A stretch of DNA of 64,000 bases. It comes from Mycolicibacterium goodii (lineage in GTDB: Bacteria; Actinomycetota; Actinomycetes; Mycobacteriales; Mycobacteriaceae). The DNA lies in contig NZ_CP092364.2 in the NCBI RefSeq assembly GCF_022370755.2, positions 2,356,001-2,420,000 on the forward strand, given 5' to 3'. The position numbers and the translations under genes were made by a program. This document shows positions 26,202 through 34,472 of this stretch, one piece after another. Within the stretch, counting starts at the first letter, position 1. Each line of letters opens with the position of its first letter. Below the pieces are notes generated by a model. The model ran no database searches and had not been told where the DNA came from. It was given only the letters and a program-made list of their open reading frames with translations.

Positions 26202-27275
26202 TCAGTAGAACTCGACGGTGTCCACACGATTACGCATGGGGTGGCCGTCGAGTAAGCGGGTGGCGTTCTCGGCGAACAAATCTGCGATGAGCCGATCCTC
26301 GGCGGAATTCAGGGCCGCGGTGTGGGGACTGATCAGAACGTTGTCGGCGCTCCACAGCGGGCTGTCGGGCGCGAGCGGTTCGGAGGCGAACACGTCGAGG
26401 GCCGCGAAGCCGACGTGTCCGTCCTGCACAGCGTCGATCAGCGCGGACTCGTCGATCACCGTACCGCGCCCGAGGCTCACCAGCGTGAAGCCAGGCTTGG
26501 CAGCGCGAAGAACCTTGGCGTTCACCATGTTCTCGGTGGCAGCTGTGCCAGGCAGGCTCACCACGATGCCGTCGACATCGCGGGCAGCGTCGGCGAGGTG
26601 GTCCGGGTGAACGAGTTCGTCCACGTTTTCGACGGGTTCGCCGGACCGGCTGGTGCCCACCACGGTCGCACCCAGCACGGCAAGCTTCCGTGCCACGACC
26701 CGGCCGATTCCGCCCAGCCCGACGAGTAGGACACGCTGCTGGCTCAGCAGGCCCATCTCCCAGCGGTCGGTCCAGCGGTGTTCACGCTGCTGCCGCTGCA
26801 GCCGCGGAAGCGTCTTCGCGCCCGCGAGCAGACCGAACAACGCGTACTCCGCCAATGGTTCGGCATGGACACCGGCAGAGGTGGTGAACGTAATCCGTTG
26901 CAGCTCGTCCTCGGTGAGTTCGGCCGCCTTGATCTGACCGCCGCCACCCGCAGCCATGGTGTGCACCCACAGCAGGTTCGGGTTGTTGCGGACGGTGCGC
27001 CGCAGGGCCGTAGGTTGCTCGTCGGGCAATCCGTAGAGCGCCTGTGCTGAGTCGACCAATTCCTCGAACGCGCGCTGCTGCTCGGCGCTGCGGCGGAAGT
27101 CCGGGTCACCGGCATGGTCACCGGCGAAGCGCTGGGGTGGCAGCAGGGACTGGTCCCGGATGAAGTCGATGCGGGGTTCTCGCGCCACGATGCGGTCGAT
27201 CAGCTCCTCGCTGATCGGGGTGGAAGCCACCACGCGGAGCCGCTCGGGTCGTTGAGGTGTCGAATGTGAAGACAT
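26202..27275 (-). CDS. D-2-hydroxyacid dehydrogenase
   Basis: This 357-aa NAD-dependent D-isomer-specific 2-hydroxyacid dehydrogenase has a C-terminal nucleotide-binding part with VLLVGLGGIGRVVARKL, then VVGTSRSG. FTLVSLGRGTVIDESALIDA carries the signature 3 region, and catalytic residues lie in ALDVFASEPLAPDSPLW (Glu) and VLISPHTAAL (His). The substrate-binding N-terminal part contains LLWVHTMAAGGG. The ATG at 27275 has GAGAGG at proper distance; an ATG at 27281 is too close to it. It heads an operon with the IclR regulator and is divergent from an MHS-type transporter, suggesting uptake and oxidation or reduction of a 2-hydroxy or 2-oxo acid. Confidence 0.9.
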   Translation of the reverse strand: MSSHSTPQRPERLRVVASTPISEELIDRIVAREPRIDFIRDQSLLPPQRFAGDHAGDPDFRRSAEQQRAFEELVDSAQALYGLPDEQPTALRRTVRNNPNLLWVHTMAAGGGGQIKAAELTEDELQRITFTTSAGVHAEPLAEYALFGLLAGAKTLPRLQRQQREHRWTDRWEMGLLSQQRVLLVGLGGIGRVVARKLAVLGATVVGTSRSGEPVENVDELVHPDHLADAARDVDGIVVSLPGTAATENMVNAKVLRAAKPGFTLVSLGRGTVIDESALIDAVQDGHVGFAALDVFASEPLAPDSPLWSADNVLISPHTAALNSAEDRLIADLFAENATRLLDGHPMRNRVDTVEFY

Positions 27276-27313
27276 GGGCATCCTCTCTGCCGGTGGAGGC
27301 GATACTACGCGGT

Positions 27314-27399
27314 GTTCAGTTTGCTGAACACAAACCAGATATATGGAACAAAACTAGGGGTGTTTCCGCAGTGAACGCCGTTTGTTCGAAGTATTGAAC
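27314..27399. promoter_or_regulatory. Two GTTC-N8-GAAC palindromes in the dehydrogenase/MHS divergent promoter
   Basis: Site 1 is at 27314-27329 and extends to GTGTTCAG-TTTG-CTGAACAC (27312-27331), a perfect 8-bp inverted repeat. Site 2 is at 27384-27399 with the same GTTC-N8-GAAC spacing. The sites are exactly 70 bp apart in the 192-bp gap between the dehydrogenase (27275) and transporter (27468) starts. They are good candidates for binding by the IclR regulator encoded in the same cluster, with possible looping. Confidence 0.6.
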
Positions 27400-27467
27400 T
27401 GCATTCTAGGCGAGCGTATGTTGGCGATCACACACGACCTGCCTGCGGACCACCACCGGAGAACCAC

Positions 27468-28892
27468 ATGGCTGAGCAGCACCCGTCCGTCGACGCCCCG
27501 CGTGGTAGCGACGACCCCGAGTACGCCCGCAATCTCAAGCGAGCCACCTTGGCCGCCTCCGTCGGCAGTGCGCTGGAGTACTACGACTTCGCGTTGTACT
27601 CGCTGGCGTCGGCCCTGATCTTCGGTGAGATCTTCTTCCCTGCGCTGGGTGCGTCCGCAGGCACGGTGGCCAGTCTCGCGACGCTGGCCATCGGGTTCGT
27701 CGCTCGGCCTCTCGGCGGTCTCTTCTTCGGCGCCCTCGGTGACCGACTCGGCCGCAAATGGGTGCTGATGATCACGATCGCCCTCATGGGCGGGTCCAGC
27801 ACCCTGATCGGTGTACTACCCACCGGCGAACAAGTCGGGGTCCTCGCGCCCATCCTTCTGGTGATCTTGCGGATCGCGCAGGGGTTCGGCGCGGGGGCCG
27901 AGCAGGCAGGCGCCACCACGCTGATGGCTGAGTACTCACCGGTGCGGCGTCGTGGCTTCTACTCGGCCCTGCCGTTCGTCGGCATCATGCTGGGCACACT
28001 GCTGGCCTCGGCGGTGTTCGTCGGTCTCGGCCAGGTGCCCGACGACGCGCTGCTCGGCTGGGTGTGGCGCATCCCGTTCCTTGCGTCCATCTTCCTCATC
28101 GCCGTCGCGGTGCTGATCCGACTGCGGCTGAGAGAGAGCCCCACGTTCGTCACGCTCGAGAAGCGGGATCAGGTGAGCCAGAGGCCTTTCCGCGAGCTTT
28201 TGCAGACGTCACGGCCAACCGTGTGGCGGGGTATCGGCCTGCGGATGGCGGAGAACGGCGGCTCATATATCTACCAGACCCTCAGCATCACCTACGTGAG
28301 CACGCTCGGGGTGCAGAAGTCCGTCGGTCCGCTGGCGGTTGCGATCGGTGCGGCGATCGGCTTCTTCGTCATCCCGTTCGCCGGATCGCTGTCGGACAGG
28401 TTCGGCCGCATGGCGGTATACCGAGGCGGTGCGCTCATCCAACTGGCCCTCGCAGTCGTCGCCTGGCCGCTGTTGTCACTGGGCGATCCGGTGATCACCG
28501 TCGTCGTCATCGCGATCGCCTACGGTGTCGGCGTCAACGTGATGTTGGGTGCCCAATGTGCAGCGCTACCAGAACTTTTCGGATCGCGTCACCGTTACAT
28601 CGGGGTTGCGGTCTGCCGCGAGTTCAGCGCCATCATCGCAGGTGGCGTCGCTCCGTTCATCGGTGCGCTCCTGCTCAGTTGGTTCAACAACTCGTGGGTG
28701 CCGCTGGCCGTCTACGTCATCGTCCTGACGCTCATCACCTTGTACGCGGCCCTGCGTACACCCGAGACACGTGCCCGCGATCTCACGCTGCTCACGAACG
28801 CCGATGGTGACAGCGATTCCGAGATCGCCTCGCGCCCGGCGCCATTGGCCCGGTCGTACCGCAGCGATGCCACGCTGGCAGAGCCACGGTGA
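27468..28892 (+). CDS. MHS-family MFS transporter (metabolite:H+ symporter)
   Basis: This 474-aa twelve-helix major facilitator is of the ShiA/ProP/KgtP-like MHS branch. Family features are SALEYYDFALYSLASALIFG at the first helix, GFVARPLGGLFFGALGDRLG with the GDRLGRK loop motif, and QGFGAGAEQAGATTLMAEYS in helix 4. The second half has GSLSDRFGRMAVYRGG. The start at ATG 27468 follows CCGGAGAACC. It is divergent from the hydroxyacid dehydrogenase/IclR operon and probably imports the cognate acid. It is the first of three MHS transporters here. Confidence 0.9.
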   Translation: MAEQHPSVDAPRGSDDPEYARNLKRATLAASVGSALEYYDFALYSLASALIFGEIFFPALGASAGTVASLATLAIGFVARPLGGLFFGALGDRLGRKWVLMITIALMGGSSTLIGVLPTGEQVGVLAPILLVILRIAQGFGAGAEQAGATTLMAEYSPVRRRGFYSALPFVGIMLGTLLASAVFVGLGQVPDDALLGWVWRIPFLASIFLIAVAVLIRLRLRESPTFVTLEKRDQVSQRPFRELLQTSRPTVWRGIGLRMAENGGSYIYQTLSITYVSTLGVQKSVGPLAVAIGAAIGFFVIPFAGSLSDRFGRMAVYRGGALIQLALAVVAWPLLSLGDPVITVVVIAIAYGVGVNVMLGAQCAALPELFGSRHRYIGVAVCREFSAIIAGGVAPFIGALLLSWFNNSWVPLAVYVIVLTLITLYAALRTPETRARDLTLLTNADGDSDSEIASRPAPLARSYRSDATLAEPR

Positions 28893-29043
28893 CCACTCTG
28901 TTCGATCTGACGGGTGGTGCTGTTCGTCGACGGGGGCATGACGGCCGTCGTTTGATCGACCGCTCCGACCGGTCGCTACATGTCGGGATCCTGGGCGCCG
29001 CCCAAGGGGATTGCCAACCCCGGGGCCCGGGCGTACGGTGGCA

Positions 29044-29066
29044 TTTACTTCCTTCAAGAAAGTAAA
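29044..29066. promoter_or_regulatory. 23-bp near-perfect palindrome abutting the HxlR gene
   Basis: The sequence reads TTTACTT at 29044-29050 and AAGTAAA at 29060-29066, and 10 of 11 base pairs are symmetric around 29055. It ends three bases before the ATG at 29070, so a bound protein would block translation start or transcription. The TTACTT...AAGTAA form is like operators of HxlR/YodB regulators, so autoregulation by the gene directly downstream is likely. Confidence 0.65.
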
Positions 29067-29069
29067 ACG

Positions 29070-29558
29070 ATGCCGCATCGTTCCGATTGGTCGGACAAAC
29101 CCTGCCCGATCGCGCGTGGCCTGGATGTACTGGGCGATGCATGGACTTTGGTGATCCTGCGTGAGCTGTTCGCCGGGAACACGCGTTTCGACGGATTGCG
29201 CACGCGCCTCGGCGCGTCGGACAAGGTGCTGGCAGACCGTCTGTCGCGCATCGTGACGCTCGGCCTGGCCGAGCGGGTGCCCTACGGCGGATCGGTCCGG
29301 CCGCGTGTGGAGTACCGATTGACAGACTCCGGGCGGGAGACGCTACCGGTGCTCCATGCATTGGCCCGGTGGGGTGCCAAGCACACTGAACCTCCGAGCA
29401 ACGCACGCCCCATGGTGATCGCGTGCATCCGCTGCGGTGTCCCGGCAGCCTCCGCCGATTGGTGCATCACCTGCGGCCGTCCGCTCACAGTGGAGGTCGC
29501 CGAGTGGACCTACCCAGGGAAAGACGGACCGCCGCTGCGGCTCGGTGACATCGCATAA
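29070..29558 (+). CDS. HxlR-family regulator with a C-terminal CxxC-CxxC zinc ribbon
   Basis: This 162-aa protein has the HxlR winged helix at about residues 10-105 (CPIARGLDVLGDAWTLVILR, ASDKVLADRLSRIVTLGLAE, RVEYRLTDSGRETLPVL). The N-terminal Cys after DK is the redox/effector Cys common in HxlR proteins. The C-terminal extension has CIRCG...CITCG, two CxxC pairs 12 residues apart, likely a zinc ribbon and not a general feature of HxlR proteins. The start is ATG 29070, right after the operator-like palindrome. The regulated target is probably itself and the enoyl-CoA hydratase-like gene 34 bp downstream. Confidence 0.88.
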   Translation: MPHRSDWSDKPCPIARGLDVLGDAWTLVILRELFAGNTRFDGLRTRLGASDKVLADRLSRIVTLGLAERVPYGGSVRPRVEYRLTDSGRETLPVLHALARWGAKHTEPPSNARPMVIACIRCGVPAASADWCITCGRPLTVEVAEWTYPGKDGPPLRLGDIA

Positions 29559-29592
29559 CGGCTGCCGGCACCGACCAGAATCGAGCTTGTCG

Positions 29593-30429
29593 ATGAAAAT
29601 CCAACAGTGGACGCATTTTTCGGTGATTTCCGAGAGCGATCGCCTGTGGCGCGTCACTTTCGACAACCCGCCCATCAACCTGGTGACCCCGGAGATGCTC
29701 GTCGAACTTCCCGAGCTGATCGACCAGATCGAAGCCTCCGATGAGCTGCGGGTGGTCGTCTTCGAGTCCGCCAACCCCGACTACTTCTTGAACCATTACG
29801 ACACGTCCCGTGTGGCTGAAACGCCGAAGGATGTTGGAGTGACGGGCTATCCGCTGACAATCGACACCAGTATCCGGCTCGCGCGCCTTCCGGTGGCGAC
29901 GATCGCCAAGATCCGGGGACGGGTGCGCGGGATCGGCAGCGAACTCACCCAGGCGATGGACATGCGATTCGCCGGCGAACGTGCGCTGTTCGGGCAGCCC
30001 GAAACCGCCAGTGGGAACCTGCCTGGCGGTGGCGGCCTCGAGTATCTGCCCCTGCTCATGGGCCGGGCCCGTGCGCTGGAAGTCGCTCTGTCCAGTGATG
30101 ACTACCCGGCCGAGCTCGCCGAGCGATACGGGTGGGTCAACCGTGCGATCGCCGATCGGGATCTCGACGTCATCGTCGACACCATGGCGCGTCGGATCGC
30201 CTCTTACGACAAGGAATCCATTGCAGCCGTCAAACGGCAGGTCGATCGACACACCCTGCCCACTCCAGACGACATGATGTCGTCGCTGGAGACCTATCTG
30301 GCTTCGTTCCACTGGCCCGGGTCGAAACGTCGTCTCGCCGCGGCGATGGCTGCGGGGCGCAATCGACCCGGCGACTACGAGATGCGTCTGGGCTATCACC
30401 TCGGTCGCCCGCTGCCGCCCCAGGACTGA
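29593..30429 (+). CDS. Enoyl-CoA hydratase/isomerase-family protein
   Basis: This 278-aa crotonase-fold protein starts MKIQQWTHFSVISESDRLWR, with a poor ribosome site. The core has VTFDNPPINLVTPEML, the oxyanion segment ATIAKIRGRVRGIGSELTQA and FGQPETASGNLPGGGGLEYL. The region around residue 60 (YFLNHYDTSR) does not have the usual AGxD of hydratases, so its chemistry may differ. It follows the HxlR gene by 34 bp and may be its regulatory target. The substrate is unknown. Confidence 0.85.
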   Translation: MKIQQWTHFSVISESDRLWRVTFDNPPINLVTPEMLVELPELIDQIEASDELRVVVFESANPDYFLNHYDTSRVAETPKDVGVTGYPLTIDTSIRLARLPVATIAKIRGRVRGIGSELTQAMDMRFAGERALFGQPETASGNLPGGGGLEYLPLLMGRARALEVALSSDDYPAELAERYGWVNRAIADRDLDVIVDTMARRIASYDKESIAAVKRQVDRHTLPTPDDMMSSLETYLASFHWPGSKRRLAAAMAAGRNRPGDYEMRLGYHLGRPLPPQD

Positions 30430-30636
30430 CACCTCAACAGCTCCGAGTTCTCACCGTTTCGGCCGGACCGCTCCCGGCACCCGTCGGCAGGTCGGTTCAC
30501 GGGGTCAGGCCCGGTGTGTGACGTAGGTCATGTCAATTCGCGACCGTTTCGACGCGTCGGCGCCCCGCACGCCGGGTATCCGGCGTTTCAGGTGCACCCA
30601 GCGCCGACAAATCCGTCTACGCCGAGGGGCAGAACT

Positions 30637-31599
30637 ATGACCACAGCAGACACCACGAAGTTGCTCGCGCAGTTGCGGGCAGTCCTTGACCTCACCAACA
30701 CCGAAATCCAGGTCGCCGAGACCCGCATCGCCCAAGCCCGCACCGAGGCGGTGCGCCGGGAACTCAGCGAGAACGCGGCCAACGGCCGCGATCGGGCCGC
30801 GGCGATCGAGCAGGCCATCCGCGATCTCGGCGGGTATCCAGACATCATCGGCCCATTCCTCGGTCGCGCCGCCGCAGCGGTGAAGGCGCTGACCGAGCAG
30901 GCCGCGCCGTTCGATGAAGCTCTGCTCGGTGATCTGGCGCTGGAAGACCAACTTCTCGACCGGTCCCGCTACATCAAGGCGTTGGCCGTCGCCGCGAAGC
31001 AACCTGACATCGTCAATCTCGCCGATCGCTTGATCGAGGCGCATTCGGCAACCGTCGACTGGCTCACGACCGTTCTCGCCGAAGACGCGTTGGGCGGACC
31101 GGCGGCGCTGCGCCGTACACCGGTCCAGGCCGCGGTCGGTTTGGCGGTCAAAGCGGCGAATCTCCCGGCCCAGTGGTCGACGCGTGGCATCGACCGCGCG
31201 GTGGAGAGCATCCGCAACATCCGTCCGGCCGTCGACCAGATCGTCGACCGCGGTGCGTACGCCGGCGAACTCGCCGGCCGGGTTCTCACCGGGTCGCGCG
31301 ATGCGGCGCTCACCGCCGCGGAGACCATCACCCGGCGCGACGGCGCCGACAAGACCGCCGACGCGCTGCGCAGCCTGCGGGCCGCCGCCGGCGCACTCGA
31401 CCCGGCTGAGCTCCCGATCCCTGACTACGACGAGCGCACGGTCCAGGACGCGATCGCGGCTATCAAGGAGCTGACCGATCCCGGCGACATCCGTGCCGTC
31501 GTCGCCTGGGAGGAGGCCCACAAAAATCGTCAACGCGTCGTCTCGGCGGCGCAGACCAGGCTCGCGGCCATTGCCCAGGAAGTCGTCGGCATCAGCTGA
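30637..31599 (+). CDS. Ferritin-like domain protein
   Basis: This 320-aa mostly helical protein begins MTTADTTKLLAQLRAVLDLT. The first 150 residues form a ferritin-like bundle pattern: LDLTNTEIQVAETRIAQART, then the flexible AAAIEQAIRDLGGYPDIIGP, and later SATVDWLTTVLAEDALGG. The second half is helical and charged (ALTAAETITRRDGADKTADA) and has no catalytic motif I recognise. Similar proteins are common in mycobacteria, and metal or stress roles are plausible but unproven. No signal peptide is present. The Rv0910-like SRPBCC gene follows after 93 bp. Confidence 0.7.
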   Translation: MTTADTTKLLAQLRAVLDLTNTEIQVAETRIAQARTEAVRRELSENAANGRDRAAAIEQAIRDLGGYPDIIGPFLGRAAAAVKALTEQAAPFDEALLGDLALEDQLLDRSRYIKALAVAAKQPDIVNLADRLIEAHSATVDWLTTVLAEDALGGPAALRRTPVQAAVGLAVKAANLPAQWSTRGIDRAVESIRNIRPAVDQIVDRGAYAGELAGRVLTGSRDAALTAAETITRRDGADKTADALRSLRAAAGALDPAELPIPDYDERTVQDAIAAIKELTDPGDIRAVVAWEEAHKNRQRVVSAAQTRLAAIAQEVVGIS

Positions 31600-31692
31600 C
31601 CTGCGAGTTCGGCGGGGTCCCGGAGCGTATTGCGACCGGGACCCCGCTGCACACGACAAACTGCCGAACCTACTGAAAGCGCGAAAACACTC

Positions 31693-32121
31693 ATGGCGAA
31701 GGTCGAGGTACGGGTCGCCTCGCAGATGACCCCCGAGCAGGCTTGGAAGCTGGCGTCCGACCTCGGTCGGTTCGACGAGTGGCTGACCATCTTCGGTGGG
31801 TGGCGAAGCGCCGTGCCCGCCACCATCGACGTCGGCACGCGTGTTTCTGCGCTGATCAAGGTGAAGGGCTTCCGCAACGTCATCCACTGGGAGGTCACCG
31901 AGTACGACGAGCCGCGCCGCATCGAGATGAAGGGACAGGGCCGCGGAGGCGTGCATATCGCGTTGACGATGACCGTGGGTGAGGACCCTGCCGGATCCTG
32001 TTTCCATCTCGTCGCCGACTTGTCGGGCGGTCTGCTCAGCGGGCCGGTGGGTTCACTCGTCGCCAAGGTGCTCACCTCCGACGTCCGCAAGTCCGTGCAG
32101 AATCTCGCAGCCCTGCACTGA
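31693..32121 (+). CDS. SRPBCC protein, Rv0910-like
   Basis: This 142-aa START/Bet v1-fold protein closely resembles M. tuberculosis Rv0910: MAKVEV, EQAWKLASDLGRFDEWLTIF, GTRVSALIKVKGFRNVI and GPVGSLVAKVL match its landmarks in order. Rv0910 has been reported as the partner of Rv0909 in a toxin-antitoxin pair. Here no Rv0909-like small helical gene is found upstream, so this copy stands alone, following the ferritin-like gene. A lipid-binding or enzymatic role is equally possible. Confidence 0.82.
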   Translation: MAKVEVRVASQMTPEQAWKLASDLGRFDEWLTIFGGWRSAVPATIDVGTRVSALIKVKGFRNVIHWEVTEYDEPRRIEMKGQGRGGVHIALTMTVGEDPAGSCFHLVADLSGGLLSGPVGSLVAKVLTSDVRKSVQNLAALH

Positions 32122-32223
32122 CACAGGCGCGAGACCGCCGACGCGTCCCGAATCGCAATTCGTGCGGAGGGCGATCTAACGCGGTCACGGTGAATTCTCG
32201 CGCCGCTCGTAGTCGGTACCGAC

Positions 32224-32754
32224 ATGAGCAACGACACCGTGACAGCCGAGCGCATCGTCGATGCGTCGGCGGAAATCATCTTTGCGACACTGGCGGATCC
32301 GACCATCCATCACGCGATCGACGGCACCGGATGGGTGCGCGAGTCGATCGACGGAGAACCGCTGGCCGAAGTGGGGCAGATCTTCCGGATGGCGATGTAC
32401 CACAGCAACTACGGAGGCATGCACTACGAGGTCGCCAACCGGGTGGAGATCTTCGACCCGCCGAACACGATCGCGTGGTTGCCCGGCCAGGACACCGGCG
32501 ACGGAAGCCTCGACTTCGGGGGATGGTACTGGCGCTACGACCTCGAACCGGTCGGCAAGCACCGCACCAGGATCACCCTGACGTACGACTGGTCAGCGGT
32601 GCCGCAGGCGATCCGGGAACACATCGGATTCCCGCCTTTCGCCCCACAGCACTTGGACAACTCCCTCGAGCACCTGGCCGAGCTCGTCACTCTCCCAGCG
32701 CCGCACAGACTTTCCGCAGAAGCGCTGCCAGGGTCTCACGTTCGGTCGCGGTGA
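32224..32754 (+). CDS. SRPBCC-fold (polyketide cyclase-like) protein
   Basis: This 176-aa protein has the Bet v1 fold order: ERIVDASAEIIFATLADPTI, WYWRYDLEPVGKHRTRITLT and a C-terminal helix PQHLDNSLEHLAELV. The first half has the family sequence GMHYEVANRVEIFDPPNTIA. The C-terminal 24 residues overlap the convergent MarR gene by 68 bp and may be an extension past the natural fold end. The ligand is unknown. Confidence 0.8.
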   Translation: MSNDTVTAERIVDASAEIIFATLADPTIHHAIDGTGWVRESIDGEPLAEVGQIFRMAMYHSNYGGMHYEVANRVEIFDPPNTIAWLPGQDTGDGSLDFGGWYWRYDLEPVGKHRTRITLTYDWSAVPQAIREHIGFPPFAPQHLDNSLEHLAELVTLPAPHRLSAEALPGSHVRSR

Positions 32755-33196
32755 GGCCCGCGATCAATTGTTCGTCATCGGCGAGGCGGCGGGGCATTTC
32801 GTCCTCGACGACTCCGCGCCCGGCGTCGGTCAGTTCGAGGAGAACAACGCGTCCGTCGCGTTCTGATCTGTGCCGCACGACCAATCCACGGCCGACGAGG
32901 CTCTCGGCGATCTTCGTGATCGACGCGCCGCTGAGCATCGTGGTCGACACGACCTCGCTTGCGCGCAACGGCCGCTCGGCCCGAGCCAGCGCGCTGAGCA
33001 CAGTGAACTCCGACCGGTTGACGTCGTGGCGGGCCAGATCGGCGTCCAGGCGGTGGTTGCAGACCGAGGCGATCCGCTGAACACGGCCGAGTACTTCGAT
33101 CGGAGAAGTGTCGAAGTGCGGGTACGCCTGGGTCCATTCGCGGCGGATCCGGTCGACGGTGTCCGGGATCGTCACGTCGTCGCGTGCTGTGTCCAC
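32687..33196 (-). CDS. MarR-family transcriptional regulator
   Basis: This 169-aa regulator has a winged helix at about residues 45-125: LARHDVNRSEFTVLSALARA, ASEVVSTTMLSGASITKIAE, VVRHRSERDGRVVLLELTDA. It is divergent from the FUSC transporter gene with 55 bp between starts. The shared region carries 11-bp direct repeats of a GGTAAAAT element, so it probably controls both genes and responds to an aromatic or other toxic compound. Confidence 0.88.
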   Translation of the reverse strand: MDTARDDVTIPDTVDRIRREWTQAYPHFDTSPIEVLGRVQRIASVCNHRLDADLARHDVNRSEFTVLSALARAERPLRASEVVSTTMLSGASITKIAESLVGRGLVVRHRSERDGRVVLLELTDAGRGVVEDEMPRRLADDEQLIAGLTATERETLAALLRKVCAALGE

Positions 33197-33226
33197 TGCT
33201 TCAGAGTAGTCGGAGGAAAGTTCACT

Positions 33227-33245
33227 GGTAAAATAGTGGTAAAAT
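33227..33245. promoter_or_regulatory. GGTAAAAT direct repeat in MarR/FUSC divergent promoter
   Basis: GGTAAAAT occurs at 33227-33234 and again at 33238-33245, an 11-bp period (about one helical turn). CACT...AGTG flank the first copy as a short inverted repeat (33223-33238). It lies within 55 bp between divergent starts and ends 6 bp before the FUSC start codon. This is a plausible MarR site. Confidence 0.45.
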
Positions 33246-33251
33246 TTCTCA

Positions 33252-34397
33252 GTGCCTGTTTCGCTGCCTGTTTCGCTGCCGACCCGAAACCTCGTTCACG
33301 GGTATACGGCCCTGAGGCATGCCGTGACAACAAGGGGACTGCGCGGAGTGTTCCGCGCCGATGTGCGAAAGGCCGGTTTGGCGGTCCCGTTACGTGTCGG
33401 CGCCGCGGTGACGGTGGTCTTCGTCGTTGGAGGTCTGATCGGGCAGCGGGATGTCGCCGGGTTCGCCGCACTGGGGGCTTTGGTGTCCGCGTTCTGTCGG
33501 CCGGATCCTTATCCGATTCGCGTGGGCCGCTTGGCCGTCCTCGCGGTGGGTATCACTACCGCCATCGGTATCGGTGCGGCGTTGGGTACCGCGGAAAGTG
33601 GTGTTCTGGTCGAAGCGGCAGTGATCTCGCTTCTTGCCGGCGCTGCTGCGTATCTCATGTGGGCTCTACATATCGTCGGTCCCGGCGCGGTGGTGTTCGT
33701 CTTCGGTGCGGCCGGTGGGCACGCCTTCGCCCACGATGCGAGCGATGTCGTTCGCGCGGTGGCGGTGACGGCCTGCGGTGCAGTGATCGGCGTGATCGCT
33801 GCGCTGGCTCCGTGGTTGTACCGAACGCTCCGACGATCGGTCAGCGAGACCACCGGCTCGACTGCGGCGCATCGGGAGACGTTGTGGCTGACACTGACTC
33901 GTGCTCCGCACCGCGCGCTGCTGGCCCGTAGCGCGCGACTCACCGCGGGAGGTGCGGCCGCGGCCGCGGTCGCGATCACTGCCGGTCTCGAGTACCCCAT
34001 GTGGGCCACGATGGGTGCCGTGGCGACGATGCAGGGGGTGGGATACCACGTCACCGTGCATCGCGGAATCCAGCGGCTACTCGGCAATGTCGGTGGGGCG
34101 GTCATCGCTGCGGCTCTCCTCGCGCTCCCGCTGGGGTACTGGGGCGCAGTCGTGGCAATCGTCGTGTTCCAGACACTCGCGGAGATCGCGGCGACGGTGA
34201 ACTATGCGCTCACCTCCTTGGCGGTGACGCCGATGGCGTTGTTGCTCACCGGTCTCGGCAGCAGTTTGACGCCTGCGGTCGCGCTCGATCGGGTGCTCGA
34301 CACTGCGGTCGGCATCGTGATCGGAATCGTCATCGCAGCGCTGACGATAAGTGGGCATGAGGTAGAGCAGGTGCGGAAGGCCGCGGCAGGACGCTGA
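33252..34397 (+). CDS. FUSC-family membrane protein
   Basis: This 381-aa multi-pass membrane protein has the two-halved FUSC/aromatic acid exporter architecture (YccS/AaeB-like). The first membrane block lies at about residues 47-180 (ALVSAFCRPDPYPIRVGRLA). A short cytoplasmic linker follows, then a second block from about 220 (LEYPMWATMGAVATMQGVGY), with the family's repeated GRRLAG-like loop replaced by VHRGIQRLLGNVGGA. It starts at GTG 33252. The opening has a 12-bp tandem duplication (PVSLPVSLP). It is probably an efflux pump controlled by the divergent MarR. Confidence 0.82.
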   Translation: MPVSLPVSLPTRNLVHGYTALRHAVTTRGLRGVFRADVRKAGLAVPLRVGAAVTVVFVVGGLIGQRDVAGFAALGALVSAFCRPDPYPIRVGRLAVLAVGITTAIGIGAALGTAESGVLVEAAVISLLAGAAAYLMWALHIVGPGAVVFVFGAAGGHAFAHDASDVVRAVAVTACGAVIGVIAALAPWLYRTLRRSVSETTGSTAAHRETLWLTLTRAPHRALLARSARLTAGGAAAAAVAITAGLEYPMWATMGAVATMQGVGYHVTVHRGIQRLLGNVGGAVIAAALLALPLGYWGAVVAIVVFQTLAEIAATVNYALTSLAVTPMALLLTGLGSSLTPAVALDRVLDTAVGIVIGIVIAALTISGHEVEQVRKAAAGR

Positions 34398-34472
34398 AGG
34401 CCGCTGCGATCGAGTTTCCCGCAGCGGGTATCCGCGGCCAACCTTCGCTGCACACTCCCGTCCAAGGGCGCG

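Noticed and set aside
30530..30640. 36-codon frame MSIRDRFDASAPRTP... whose stop overlaps the ferritin-like gene start.
   Set aside because: Arginine-rich composition is typical of off-frame high-GC DNA, no ribosome site, and no hydrophobic or motif content.
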